64,000 bases of DNA, from NCBI GenBank assembly GCA_003417655.1, contig QVMW01000013.1:1-64000 (forward strand). The letters are read 5' to 3'. Of this stretch, positions 8,799 to 16,830 are shown one piece after another; within the stretch, counting starts at the first letter, position 1, and each line of letters begins with the position of its first letter. This DNA is from Rhodobacteraceae bacterium 63075. GTDB lineage: Bacteria > Pseudomonadota > Alphaproteobacteria > Rhodobacterales > Rhodobacteraceae. The notes under the pieces are model-generated. The model worked only from the letters and a program-made list of their open reading frames with translations, had not been told where the DNA came from and searched no databases. Position numbers and translations under genes: made by a program.

Positions 8799-10019
8799 CT
8801 AGTCAGCCTTTGCGACGGTGATCTGAACTACATCGCAGTTACCGCCATGAAAGGATGCAGCGCAAGAGGCGAGATAGAAGTCCCACATCCGCTTGAACCG
8901 CTCATCGAAGCCCATCAGCTCGATCTCGGCCCATTTTGCATTGAAGCTCTCGTGCCAGCGCCGCAGCGTCTGGCTGTAACTTTCCGCGAACTCCAAGATG
9001 TGCCGCTCTTCTAGCCCGGCCCGCGCAAGCTGCTCTCGCAGCGCCGTCTTCGAGGGCAGCATACCCCCCGGGAAGATATATTTCTGAATGAAATCAACGC
9101 CTTTTCGGTAAGTCTCAAAGCGCTTTTCGGTGATGGTGATGATCTGGAGGCTGGCCTGCGCGCCGGGCTTGAGGCAGTCGCGGACCTTGTCGAAAAAGGT
9201 CGGCCAGTATTTCTCGCCGACAGCTTCGAACATCTCGATACTCGCGATCCCGTCATAGCTTCCTCGCTCGTCGCGGTAGTCCTGCATCCGCAGGTCCACC
9301 ATATCGGATAGCCCCGCCTTTTCAATGCGTTCCCGAGCATACTTCAACTGCTCGCCGCTGATCGTGAGCCCTGTCACCTTCAGCCCGCGCTCTCCGGCGG
9401 CATATTCGGCGAAACCGCCCCAACCGCAGCCGATCTCGAGCACATGATCGCCGGGCTTCACGCCCATCGCATCGACGAGCGCGGCGTATTTCGCCGTCTG
9501 GGCCGCCTCGAGGCTCTCCTGTCCGGTCTCGAAAAGCGCGCTCGAATAGGTCATCGTCTCGTCGAGCCACTTCGTGTAGAACTCGTTGCCGAGATCGTAA
9601 TGGTAGGAAATGTTCTTCTTCGCCTGCCATTTCGTGTTCGAATGCAGCCAGTGGCGGAAGCGCTCATAGGCCTTCACGAGGCCCTGCATCGGGAATCCCC
9701 TGTAAAGCGCATCATTGCCCGCATTGAGCAGATCGAGGAAGGCTTGCAGGTCGGGCGTCGACCAGCCCCCCTCGAGATAGGCGTCGCAAAAGCCCAGATC
9801 ACCCTCGCGGACAAGCCGCCCCAGAACGTCCTCGTCGTGAAAACGAACCTCGGCCACCGGCCCCGGCTCCGCGCCCTCGGCCCGAAATCGCCGCCCATCC
9901 GGCAAAACGAAATCGAGCCTGCCCCGCGCCATTTCACGCGCTTTGGCGAATACAAGCCGGAAGTAGCGTGGCAGATCGGCCTCGCCATCCAGACTGGTTC
10001 TGATTGCCGTTCCCGTCAT
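8799..10019 (-). CDS. cfa: Cyclopropane-fatty-acyl-phospholipid synthase
   Basis: A 406-residue SAM-dependent enzyme that methylenates unsaturated membrane lipid chains. The SAM-binding motif LEIGCGWGGFAEYAA lies in the middle, after YHYDLGNEFYTKWLD, and FPGGMLPS and HYDLGN are hallmark segments of the family. It sits 85 bp downstream of the photolyase gene. In Rhodobacter sphaeroides, cfaA and phrA both belong to the core RpoE singlet-oxygen regulon, so conservation of the pair supports a photo-oxidative stress role. I found no separate RpoE-like promoter in the 85-bp gap; read-through from the phr promoter is likely. Confidence 0.95.
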   Translation of the reverse strand: MTGTAIRTSLDGEADLPRYFRLVFAKAREMARGRLDFVLPDGRRFRAEGAEPGPVAEVRFHDEDVLGRLVREGDLGFCDAYLEGGWSTPDLQAFLDLLNAGNDALYRGFPMQGLVKAYERFRHWLHSNTKWQAKKNISYHYDLGNEFYTKWLDETMTYSSALFETGQESLEAAQTAKYAALVDAMGVKPGDHVLEIGCGWGGFAEYAAGERGLKVTGLTISGEQLKYARERIEKAGLSDMVDLRMQDYRDERGSYDGIASIEMFEAVGEKYWPTFFDKVRDCLKPGAQASLQIITITEKRFETYRKGVDFIQKYIFPGGMLPSKTALREQLARAGLEERHILEFAESYSQTLRRWHESFNAKWAEIELMGFDERFKRMWDFYLASCAASFHGGNCDVVQITVAKAD

Positions 10020-10104
10020 GATGCAGCACCTCCCACGATGCGGCCATATTGCCCAAGGCTAGGCCGCAATCGAAATTCTCGCAAGTCCCTTGAGTTTTTC
10101 CGCT

Positions 10105-11508
10105 TCACCGCGCGGAATAGGCGGCGAGCGCGCGCTCACGGCCTTCCTTGAGGCCGATGATCGGCGCGTCGGGCCGCGCCTGACCCGGATTCAGCCCGGC
10201 ACCCTTCGGAACCGCCTCGAAAAACTCCAGCGCCGTGCGCGGGGGATCGCTTTGCCCCTCGGCGATCCAGGCGCGCACATAGCGGCCTTCGGGGTCGAAC
10301 TTGCTCAGCTGCGTGTCGGGGTTGAACACCCGGAAATAGGGCGCGGCGTCGGGGCCGGACCCGGCCACCCACTGCCAGCCCATCGCGTTCGAGGCCGGGT
10401 CGTAATCGACGAGCTGATCGGCGAACCAGCGCTCACCGACGCGCCAATGCACCATCATGTGCTTGGTCAGGTAGCTCGCCGCAACCATGCGCGCGCGGTT
10501 GTGCATCTTGCCCGTCACCCAAAGCTCGCGCATGGCCGCGTCGACGAAGTCGATTCCGGTGCGCCCTTCCTTCCAGGCCCTCACCGCGTCGTTGCTCTCG
10601 TCCTCGCTCCACGGGAAGGCATCCCAGCCCTCGCGCCAGTTCTGATCGAGCATATGCGGCGTGTGATACATCAGGTGATGCGCGAAATCGCGCCAGCCGA
10701 CCTCGCTCAGGAAATGCTCGAGCCCCTTGCCGCCGCCCGCCGCCTGCGCTTCCGCCCAGATCGTGCGCGGGGAAATCTCCCCGAGGCTGAGGTGGTCCGA
10801 AAGCTCCGAGGTGCCCGCCTGCCCGACCATGTTGCGCGCATCCTTGTACTCCCCGGCGCGGGTTTCGAGAAAGTGACTGAGCTTGTCGCGTGCAGCCTCC
10901 TCCCCGGCGCGATTGTGGCGCGCGAGCACATCCGCGCCGCGCTGCATGTCCGAGGCCATGTTCCAATCCCCGAGATCGTCGCTTTGCGGCCAGCTTTCAG
11001 GCGCGGAAAGCTCCGGCGCAGCCATGGGCGCAGGCACCTCCATCTGCCGGATGGCCTTCCAGAACGGCGTGTAGACCTTGTAGAACTCTCCCGCCTGCGT
11101 GCGCACGTTCATCGGCTCCTGAAGCAGGTGCCCAGCATGGCTCTCGGCCTCATAGCCATCCTCTCGCAGCGCCGACTTGATCTCGGCATCCACGTCGCGC
11201 GAATACGGGTCATAGAGCCGAAGCCAATGCACGCCCGCCGCTTCCGTCTCGTCCAGAATAGCCGGCATGACGGCGCGCGCATCGCCCCGGCGTAGGATGA
11301 GGCGGCTGCCACGGTCTTCGAGCGACGCGGCCAGCGCGCGCAGACCTTCCTGAAGCCGCCAGCGCGGCGCGGCCCCGAGGCCCTCGAAACGCTCATCGAA
11401 GATGAATAGCGGGATCACCGGCCCCGCCTCGGCCGCCGCCAGAAGCGCGGCGTTGTCGGTCAGTCGCAGATCGCGACGGATCCACCAGATACGCGCAGTC
11501 GTGCCCAT
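10105..11508 (-). CDS. phrA: Deoxyribodipyrimidine photolyase (cryptochrome/photolyase family)
   Basis: A 467-residue FAD photolyase that repairs UV-induced cyclobutane dimers with light. The N-terminal antenna domain starts with IWWIRRDLRLTDN; the FAD domain contains TGIDFVDAAMREL, MHNRARM and the conserved tryptophan-rich stretch around NAMGWQWVAG, ending in the usual NPDTQ region. The frame opens with a GTG at 11514, but GAGGGG lies 5 nt before the ATG at 11506-11508, so I chose that start. An RpoE/ECF11-like promoter lies immediately upstream and would give a 5' leader of only about 15 nt. First gene of the leftward stress series. Confidence 0.95.
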   Translation of the reverse strand: MGTTARIWWIRRDLRLTDNAALLAAAEAGPVIPLFIFDERFEGLGAAPRWRLQEGLRALAASLEDRGSRLILRRGDARAVMPAILDETEAAGVHWLRLYDPYSRDVDAEIKSALREDGYEAESHAGHLLQEPMNVRTQAGEFYKVYTPFWKAIRQMEVPAPMAAPELSAPESWPQSDDLGDWNMASDMQRGADVLARHNRAGEEAARDKLSHFLETRAGEYKDARNMVGQAGTSELSDHLSLGEISPRTIWAEAQAAGGGKGLEHFLSEVGWRDFAHHLMYHTPHMLDQNWREGWDAFPWSEDESNDAVRAWKEGRTGIDFVDAAMRELWVTGKMHNRARMVAASYLTKHMMVHWRVGERWFADQLVDYDPASNAMGWQWVAGSGPDAAPYFRVFNPDTQLSKFDPEGRYVRAWIAEGQSDPPRTALEFFEAVPKGAGLNPGQARPDAPIIGLKEGRERALAAYSAR

Positions 11509-11529
11509 GCTCACCCCTCGTTGTTTATA

Positions 11530-11559
11530 ACACTACGGGCGCTTTGCAGCGGCAGATCA
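11530..11559 (-). promoter_or_regulatory. RpoE (ECF11)-like promoter for the photolyase gene
   Basis: On the minus strand TGATCT (11554-11559) is followed by an 18-bp spacer and TAGTGT (11530-11535). This resembles the TGATC-N18-TA promoters of Rhodobacter RpoE, whose core regulon includes phrA and cfaA. The TGA of TGATCT is also the stop codon of the aminotransferase gene upstream. Assigned from motif and known regulon only. Confidence 0.65.
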
Positions 11560-12777
11560 AATAACCTTATCAAGCGCTTCGATGAGTTTTTCGACTTCGC
11601 TCGGATCCGTGTAATGCACGAAACTGAGGCGCAGCACGCCGCGCTCTGCGTCGAGGCCCATCGCCTCCAGCGCGCGCACCGCGTAGAAATCACCGCCGCC
11701 GGCCATGATCCCCTCGCCAGCCAGCTCCGCGGCCACCTCCTCGCCCGGCCGCTCAAGCGCCAGCGCGACGGTCGGCGCGCGTCCCTCCGCCTGTGCAGGC
11801 CCCAGCAGCCGCGCGGAGTTCTTCGCGCTCACATGGTCGAGCAGCGGCTGCAAGAGCGCGGTCTCGTGCCCCCGCATCAAATCATGCACCCCCTGCCCGC
11901 GCGCCGCCGCGTCGCCCCCGATCCCGTGATGCGCGGCGAGCGCGTCGAAGTAATCGGCCATGCCCGCCGAGGCGGCGACCTGCGCATGGTCCGGCCCCGC
12001 GGGCGTGAAGCGCTTGTAAAGGCTGCCGGCGTTGAAGTAATGCGCCTGGTTCGGCAACGCCTCGCCCAAGGCGCGGCGGATGACCATCAGCCCCTGGTGC
12101 GGCCCGTAGGTCTTGTAGGCCGAGAAGAGATAGATATCGGGGCCGAGCTCGCCCACGTTGGGCAGGCCGTGAGGCGCGTAGGAGACCCCGTCGACACAGA
12201 CGAAGGCCCCCGCCGCATGGGCGATCGCCGTGATCTCCGTCACGGGGTTGATCTCGCCCACCACATTCGAGCAATGCGGAAAACAGACAAGGCGGACGCG
12301 CTCGTCGAGCAGGTTTTCGAGATCGGCAGGGTCGAGATGCCCCGTCTGAGGGTCGATCTTCCATTCGCGGACCTCGATCCCCTCCTCGGCCAGCCGCCGC
12401 CACGGCCCGGTATTGGCCTCGTGATCCTGGTTGGTGACGATGATCGCCTCGCCTTGCTTCATGAACTGCCGGAAGGCATTGGCCAGCACGTAGGTGTTCT
12501 GCGTCGTGGACGGCCCGAAGCTCAGCTCGTCGGTCTCCACGCCCATCATCGCCGCGAGCCGCTGCCGCGCCTCGTCCATCTCCGCGCCGCCAAGGCGGGA
12601 GGCCTCATATGGGCCATAGGGCTGCATCTTGCGCTCGGTGTAGAACCGCGTCAGCCGGTCGATCACCGGGCGGCAGGTATAGCTCCCGCCCGCATTCTCG
12701 AAGAAGGCCTGGCCTTTGAGGCTCTCCTGCTCGAAAGCCGGAAACTGCGCGCGCACGAAGTCGATATCGAGTGTCAT
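11557..12777 (-). CDS. Class V aminotransferase (cysteine desulfurase-like fold)
   Basis: A 406-residue PLP enzyme of the NifS/CsdA-like fold type I group. The PLP lysine is in the motif SAYKTYGPHQG, preceded by the VDGVSYAPHG segment that binds cofactor; FFENAGGSYTCRPV near residue 25 is the usual N-terminal substrate loop. No clear active-site cysteine loop of a true desulfurase is evident, so the substrate is unassigned; amino acid desulfuration, isopenicillin-epimerase-like or transamination chemistry are all possible. GGGAG lies 7 nt upstream of the ATG. Its stop codon TGA is shared with the -35 element of the phr promoter. Confidence 0.82.
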   Translation of the reverse strand: MTLDIDFVRAQFPAFEQESLKGQAFFENAGGSYTCRPVIDRLTRFYTERKMQPYGPYEASRLGGAEMDEARQRLAAMMGVETDELSFGPSTTQNTYVLANAFRQFMKQGEAIIVTNQDHEANTGPWRRLAEEGIEVREWKIDPQTGHLDPADLENLLDERVRLVCFPHCSNVVGEINPVTEITAIAHAAGAFVCVDGVSYAPHGLPNVGELGPDIYLFSAYKTYGPHQGLMVIRRALGEALPNQAHYFNAGSLYKRFTPAGPDHAQVAASAGMADYFDALAAHHGIGGDAAARGQGVHDLMRGHETALLQPLLDHVSAKNSARLLGPAQAEGRAPTVALALERPGEEVAAELAGEGIMAGGGDFYAVRALEAMGLDAERGVLRLSFVHYTDPSEVEKLIEALDKVI

Positions 12778-12872
12778 GTATATTCTCCCTTTGGCCGCAT
12801 GAAGCCTTCATCGCCGGCGGGGTTCAACCCCTAACGAGCAGTGTTTTCAAAAGCGCGGCCACGCAAGGAAAA

Positions 12873-12908
12873 GCCCCCCGGGATGGATGATCCCGGGGGG
12901 CCTTTTGC
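12873..12908 (-). terminator. Strong rho-independent terminator after the BCCT gene
   Basis: A perfect 12-bp stem GCCCCCCGGGAT / ATCCCGGGGGGC (12873-12884 and 12890-12901) with a 5-nt loop. On the minus strand it is followed by TTTT, and the other strand also reads TTTT after the stem, so it can act both ways. It separates the BCCT gene from the aminotransferase gene. Confidence 0.88.
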
Positions 12909-12931
12909 TTCTTGGCTGATCGCGTTGCCGG

Positions 12932-14590
12932 TCAGGCGCGGCGTTCTGCAGCAAGACCTTTCCAGATTGCAACACAGATCAGCAGCAACACGACCGTGAA
13001 GGGCAAGCCCGTCGAGATCACCATCGCCTGGAGCGATGAAAGACCGCCGCCGATCAGAAGTGCGATGGCCACCATACCTTCGAAGGTACACCAGAAGACA
13101 CGCTGCGGCACCGGTGCGTCGATCTTGCCGCCTGCTGTGATCGTATCGATCACAAGGCTGCCGGAGTCCGACGAGGTGACGAAGAACACGATGACCAGAA
13201 CGATACCAACGGTCGACGTGATGGATGCCAGCGGCAGGCTTTCCAGCATCGCGAAGAGCGACAGTTCCGGCACGTAGGAATCGATCACGTTGGCCTTCAC
13301 TGCACTGTCACCAAGATTCGCGATCATGTCGTTGATCGCGGTTCCGCCGAATACAGCCATCCAGAAGATGCACACGACCGACGGGATGATCAGAACGCAA
13401 GTGATGAACTCGCGCACCGTGCGTCCGCGTGAGACACGCGCGATGAACATGCCGACGAAGGGGGACCAGCTGATCCACCAGGCCCAGTAGAACGCAGTCC
13501 AGCCTTGCCGGTATCCATCGTCTTCACGGCCGATCGGATTCGACAGCGGGACGACCTCTTGAACGTAGGCCACGAGCGTTTTCCCGAAGTCCGTGAAGAT
13601 ACCGACAGCCCCTGCCGTGAAGAGCACGAAGAGAAGCAGCAGGATCGCCAGAAGCATGTTGAACTCGGACAGAACCTTGACCCCGCCATCAAGACCACGC
13701 ACGACCGAGACCAGCGCGAAGGCGGTGATCAGGACGATCAGAATGACCTGTGCCGTGACGTTGTTGGGGATGCCGTAGACAAATTCCAGACCGGCATTGG
13801 CCTGCTGCGCCCCCAGACCCAGCGAAGTCGCAAGGCCGAAGAGGGTTGCAAAGACCGCGACGATGTCGATCGTGTGGCCCCACCAGCCCCAGACACGCTC
13901 ACCCAGGATAGGGTAGAACGCCGAGCGTATTGAAAGCGGCAGACCCTTGTTGTAGCTGAACAAGGCCAGTCCGAGTGCGACGACGGCGTAGATCGCCCAT
14001 GGGTGCAGCGCCCAGTGATAGGAGGTCGCCGCCAGCGCCATGCGCTTGGCTTCGGCAACGTTCGCTTCTATGAGTTGACCATCTTCGGTGAACGGACGAA
14101 CCGTTCCCAGGGGCTCGTCACCCCACGGCGTACCGAAGTAATAGGCCGGTTCAAGAACGCCGAAGAACATCAGCCCGATGCCCATGCCAGCGGCAAAGAG
14201 CATCGCGAACCAGCCCAGATATCCGTAATCGGGCTTGGCATCGGCTCCGCCCAGCCGCACCTTGCCATAAGGCGTCACGATGAGCACCAGGCAGAAGATG
14301 ACGAAGATGTTCGCCGCTGTCAGGAAGAACCAGTCGAAGGTCGATGTCAGCGCAGGCCGCAACCAGCCGAAGAAATCGGCCGCCTGTGTCGGTGCCAGCA
14401 ACGCGTAGATGACAAAGACCACGACGGTCAATCCGGAGACCAGAAAGACCGGGTTGTGGATGTCGAGCCCGAAGGGCCCTACTTTCGTTTCGATATTATC
14501 CTGACCGATTTCGTAATCGGTATCGATGATATCCGCGGTGCCTTCCGGCGCGGGGATACCCATATCATTGTTTTCAGATTCCTCGGCCAT
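12932..14590 (-). CDS. BCCT family betaine/choline/carnitine transporter
   Basis: A 552-residue sodium- or proton-coupled symporter for quaternary ammonium osmolytes such as glycine betaine, choline or DMSP. Twelve hydrophobic segments follow a 45-residue acidic cytosolic N-terminus. The family signatures are present: GMGIGLMFFGVLEPAYYF and the tryptophan substrate box in FYWAWWISWSPFVGMFIAR. GGGAGG sits 6 nt before the ATG. It lies 33 bp after a universal stress protein gene on the same strand, a pairing reminiscent of transporters controlled by UspA-like partners. With dmdA 2 kb away, DMSP is a plausible substrate, but this is inference. Confidence 0.93.
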   Translation of the reverse strand: MAEESENNDMGIPAPEGTADIIDTDYEIGQDNIETKVGPFGLDIHNPVFLVSGLTVVVFVIYALLAPTQAADFFGWLRPALTSTFDWFFLTAANIFVIFCLVLIVTPYGKVRLGGADAKPDYGYLGWFAMLFAAGMGIGLMFFGVLEPAYYFGTPWGDEPLGTVRPFTEDGQLIEANVAEAKRMALAATSYHWALHPWAIYAVVALGLALFSYNKGLPLSIRSAFYPILGERVWGWWGHTIDIVAVFATLFGLATSLGLGAQQANAGLEFVYGIPNNVTAQVILIVLITAFALVSVVRGLDGGVKVLSEFNMLLAILLLLFVLFTAGAVGIFTDFGKTLVAYVQEVVPLSNPIGREDDGYRQGWTAFYWAWWISWSPFVGMFIARVSRGRTVREFITCVLIIPSVVCIFWMAVFGGTAINDMIANLGDSAVKANVIDSYVPELSLFAMLESLPLASITSTVGIVLVIVFFVTSSDSGSLVIDTITAGGKIDAPVPQRVFWCTFEGMVAIALLIGGGLSSLQAMVISTGLPFTVVLLLICVAIWKGLAAERRA

Positions 14591-14623
14591 GAGTGGCCTC
14601 CCTCGTTGTTACCTCTTTTGAAC

Positions 14624-15040
14624 TCAGCCGCGCACGACCATGACCGAGCTTTTCGCGTGCTCGGCGATCTTGCCGCCGTTGGACGGCCAGACATAGTCCA
14701 TGATGTTCGGCATATGGCTTTGCATCACCACGAGATCCGCGCCCGTGTCGGTGACGGCCTTGAGCAGCACGTCGTCGACATCGGAGGTCGGATCATGGCT
14801 GATGGCCATATGCGCCGTGGCATCGACGCCATGAGCCTCGGCCTGCTCTTGCGCGAACGCTTCGAGCTTGGTTTTGAACTCCTCCGGTGTATGAGCCACG
14901 CTTCCCGGCGTCGTGCTTGTCACCGCGACGAACACGATCTTGGCACCGTAGTGCTTTGCCAGGTCGGCAGAGCATTGCAGCGATTTGCTCAGATCCTTCG
15001 GATGGGCCATGTCCACAGGGGTCATGATAGTTTTAAACAC
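14624..15040 (-). CDS. Universal stress protein (UspA family)
   Basis: A 138-residue UspA-fold protein. It begins FKTIMTPVDMAHP and ends with the family's SSVMVVRG strand; the segment GADLVVMQSHMPN precedes a nucleotide-loop-like GGKIAEHAKSS. The start is GTG at 15038-15040, because AAGGAGG lies 7 nt upstream; the longer frame would put that ribosome site inside the gene. It is 33 bp upstream of the BCCT transporter and presumably co-transcribed, suggesting regulation of transport activity or abundance. Function beyond that is not visible. Confidence 0.9.
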   Translation of the reverse strand: MFKTIMTPVDMAHPKDLSKSLQCSADLAKHYGAKIVFVAVTSTTPGSVAHTPEEFKTKLEAFAQEQAEAHGVDATAHMAISHDPTSDVDDVLLKAVTDTGADLVVMQSHMPNIMDYVWPSNGGKIAEHAKSSVMVVRG

Positions 15041-15210
15041 GTCTCTCCCTCCTTCTTGTGCGCTCGAAACCACAGTGAAAAAACACGCGGATTTCCTGCA
15101 CCATTAACGAGCGCCCACTTTTTAGGCAAACTCTTGCTCATGACGCTAACGTCGAATCGCGCCCGAACGCAAACCTTTCGAAGCCTTACAGGAAAGAAAG
15201 TTTTGCGCCG

Positions 15211-15630
15211 CTATTCGCCCAGTGCGGCAATCAGCTTTTGCGCATTGGCCTTGATCTCATCCATATCCCCCTGGATGCCAGGCGGCCCCGGGCGCACCCC
15301 GGCATGGCGCGGCAGGATGTGGAAATGCAGGTGGAAGACCTCCTGCCCCCCGGCCTCTTCGGAGAATTGCTGCAAGGTGATTCCATCCGCCTCGAAAGCC
15401 GTCATCGCCGCGTTGGCGAGCTTGTGCACCGTGGCCATGCAGGCGCTGAGCTGCGCCGGGCTGGCATCGAGGATATTGCGGCAGGGCGTCTTGGGAATGA
15501 CCAGGCAATGACCGGGGCTGCGCGGCATGATGTCCATGAAGGCGAAGGTCTCACCGTCCTCAAAGACTTTCATCGACGGGATCTCGCCCCGCAGGATCTT
15601 CGCGAAGATATTGTCGTCGTCATAGCTCAT
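15211..15630 (-). CDS. HIT family nucleotide-binding protein
   Basis: A 139-residue histidine-triad protein of the Hint/HinT branch that hydrolyses nucleoside phosphoramidates or similar compounds. The triad motif HLHFHILPR lies near residue 97, and FAFMDIMPRSPGHCLVIPK is the typical N-terminal sheet. GGAGG precedes the second in-frame ATG (15628-15630) by 6 nt and overlaps the first, so I chose the second. It stands alone, with a block of three hairpins between it and acuI upstream. Confidence 0.92.
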   Translation of the reverse strand: MSYDDDNIFAKILRGEIPSMKVFEDGETFAFMDIMPRSPGHCLVIPKTPCRNILDASPAQLSACMATVHKLANAAMTAFEADGITLQQFSEEAGGQEVFHLHFHILPRHAGVRPGPPGIQGDMDEIKANAQKLIAALGE

Positions 15631-15696
15631 GGGCATCCTCCGGTTCTGGGCCAGCTGAAACTTTCACGGCACGGCCAGCAAGGCAAGTCGGACAAG

Positions 15697-15780
15697 CCGA
15701 AATCCGTCGCGGATTTCGGTCCGATTTTGTCCGACAAAATCGCAGCGCACCAGAACTATCGAATAATTCTGGTGCGCTGC
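15697..15780. repeat. Cluster of three tandem hairpins
   Basis: Three inverted repeats lie end to end between acuI and the HIT gene. They are CCGAAATCCG with a 3-nt loop (15697-15719), CGATTTTGTC around a single central C (15722-15742), and a 14-bp stem starting GCAGCGCACC with an 11-nt loop (15742-15780). They may act as terminators or RNA-processing signals at the 3' end of dmdA-acuI. No long U-tract follows any of them on either strand. Confidence 0.8.
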
Positions 15781-15820
15781 CTGATGGGCAGCGCTTCAGC
15801 GGTCGATCTTCGAGGCGGAC

Positions 15821-16816
15821 CTAGGCGTTCACGTCCACGACGACGCGCCCCTTGACCTGCCCGCCGAGAATATCCTTGCCGAGCTGGGGCAGGTCAGCCA
15901 GCGTCGCGGGCTGGACCATCGCCTCGAGCTTGTCCATGGGCAGGTCCTTGGCGATCCGCTCCCAGGCGCGCAGGCGGTTCTCGTAGGGCTGCATGACCGA
16001 ATCGATGCCCAGAAGGTTCACGCCCCTCAGGATGAACGGCGTGATCATCGCGCCCTCGATGGCCGCACCGCCCGCGAGGCCGATCGCGGCGACGGAGGTG
16101 CCATATTCCATCTGCTTGAGCACGCGGCCCAGCATCGCACCGCCGACAGCATCGACACAGCCGCCCCAAACCTCGCCTTCCAGCGGCTTGCGGGTCACTT
16201 CGGTCAGCTCCTCGCGCGGCACGATCCGGCTCGCGCCGAGGCTCTTGAGGTAATCCTCCTGCTCGGGGCGTCCCGTGACAGCGGCGACCTCGTGGCCGAG
16301 ATTGGCCAGGATCGCCGTGGCCACGGAGCCGACGCCGCCCGCCGCGCCTGTGACGAGCACCGGCCCCTTGCCAAGCCCCTGATCTTCCAGCGCCATGACG
16401 GCCAGCATCGCGGTAAAGCCCGCCGTGCCCACGGCCATGGCCTGCCGTGTATCCAGACCCGAGGGCAGCGGCACGAGCCAATCGGCCTTGACCCGCGCCT
16501 TCTGGGAATAGCCGCCCCAATGCGCCTCGCCCACGCGCCAACCTGTCAGGACCACCTTGTCGCCGGGCTTGTAGCGATCATCCTCGGAGGATTCGACGGT
16601 CCCGGCAAAGTCGATGCCGGGGACATGCGGATAGTTGCGCACAAGCCCCCCGCCCGGGCCGATGCACAGGCCGTCCTTGTAGTTCACCGTCGAGTAATCG
16701 ACTGCGACGGTCACCTTTCCATCGGGCAGATCGTCAAGCCCGAGCTTGGTGACACCGGCGTTCGTCTTGCCGCTTTCCTCGTCCTTCGTCACCACCAGCG
16801 CGTTGAATTCGCTCAT
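15821..16816 (-). CDS. acuI: AcuI-type acrylyl-CoA reductase (MDR superfamily)
   Basis: A 331-residue NADPH-dependent medium-chain reductase of the YhdH/AcuI group. It converts toxic acrylyl-CoA, formed from DMSP cleavage or demethylation routes, to propionyl-CoA. The nucleotide-binding loop VTGAAGGVGSVA and the N-terminal STVNYKDGLCIGPGG segment are diagnostic. I placed the start at ATG 16814-16816, 14 bp after dmdA ends, with GGGAG upstream; a longer frame would overlap dmdA. The dmdA-acuI order is the one known from Ruegeria pomeroyi, where both genes act in DMSP catabolism. Confidence 0.93.
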   Translation of the reverse strand: MSEFNALVVTKDEESGKTNAGVTKLGLDDLPDGKVTVAVDYSTVNYKDGLCIGPGGGLVRNYPHVPGIDFAGTVESSEDDRYKPGDKVVLTGWRVGEAHWGGYSQKARVKADWLVPLPSGLDTRQAMAVGTAGFTAMLAVMALEDQGLGKGPVLVTGAAGGVGSVATAILANLGHEVAAVTGRPEQEDYLKSLGASRIVPREELTEVTRKPLEGEVWGGCVDAVGGAMLGRVLKQMEYGTSVAAIGLAGGAAIEGAMITPFILRGVNLLGIDSVMQPYENRLRAWERIAKDLPMDKLEAMVQPATLADLPQLGKDILGGQVKGRVVVDVNA

Positions 16817-16830
16817 TCTTTCTCTCCCAT

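Noticed and set aside
10020..10104. A separate RpoE promoter before cfa
   Set aside because: No TGATC-like -35 with a proper spacer was found in the 85-bp gap; a weak TTGCGA/TAGCCT pair was too poor to report.
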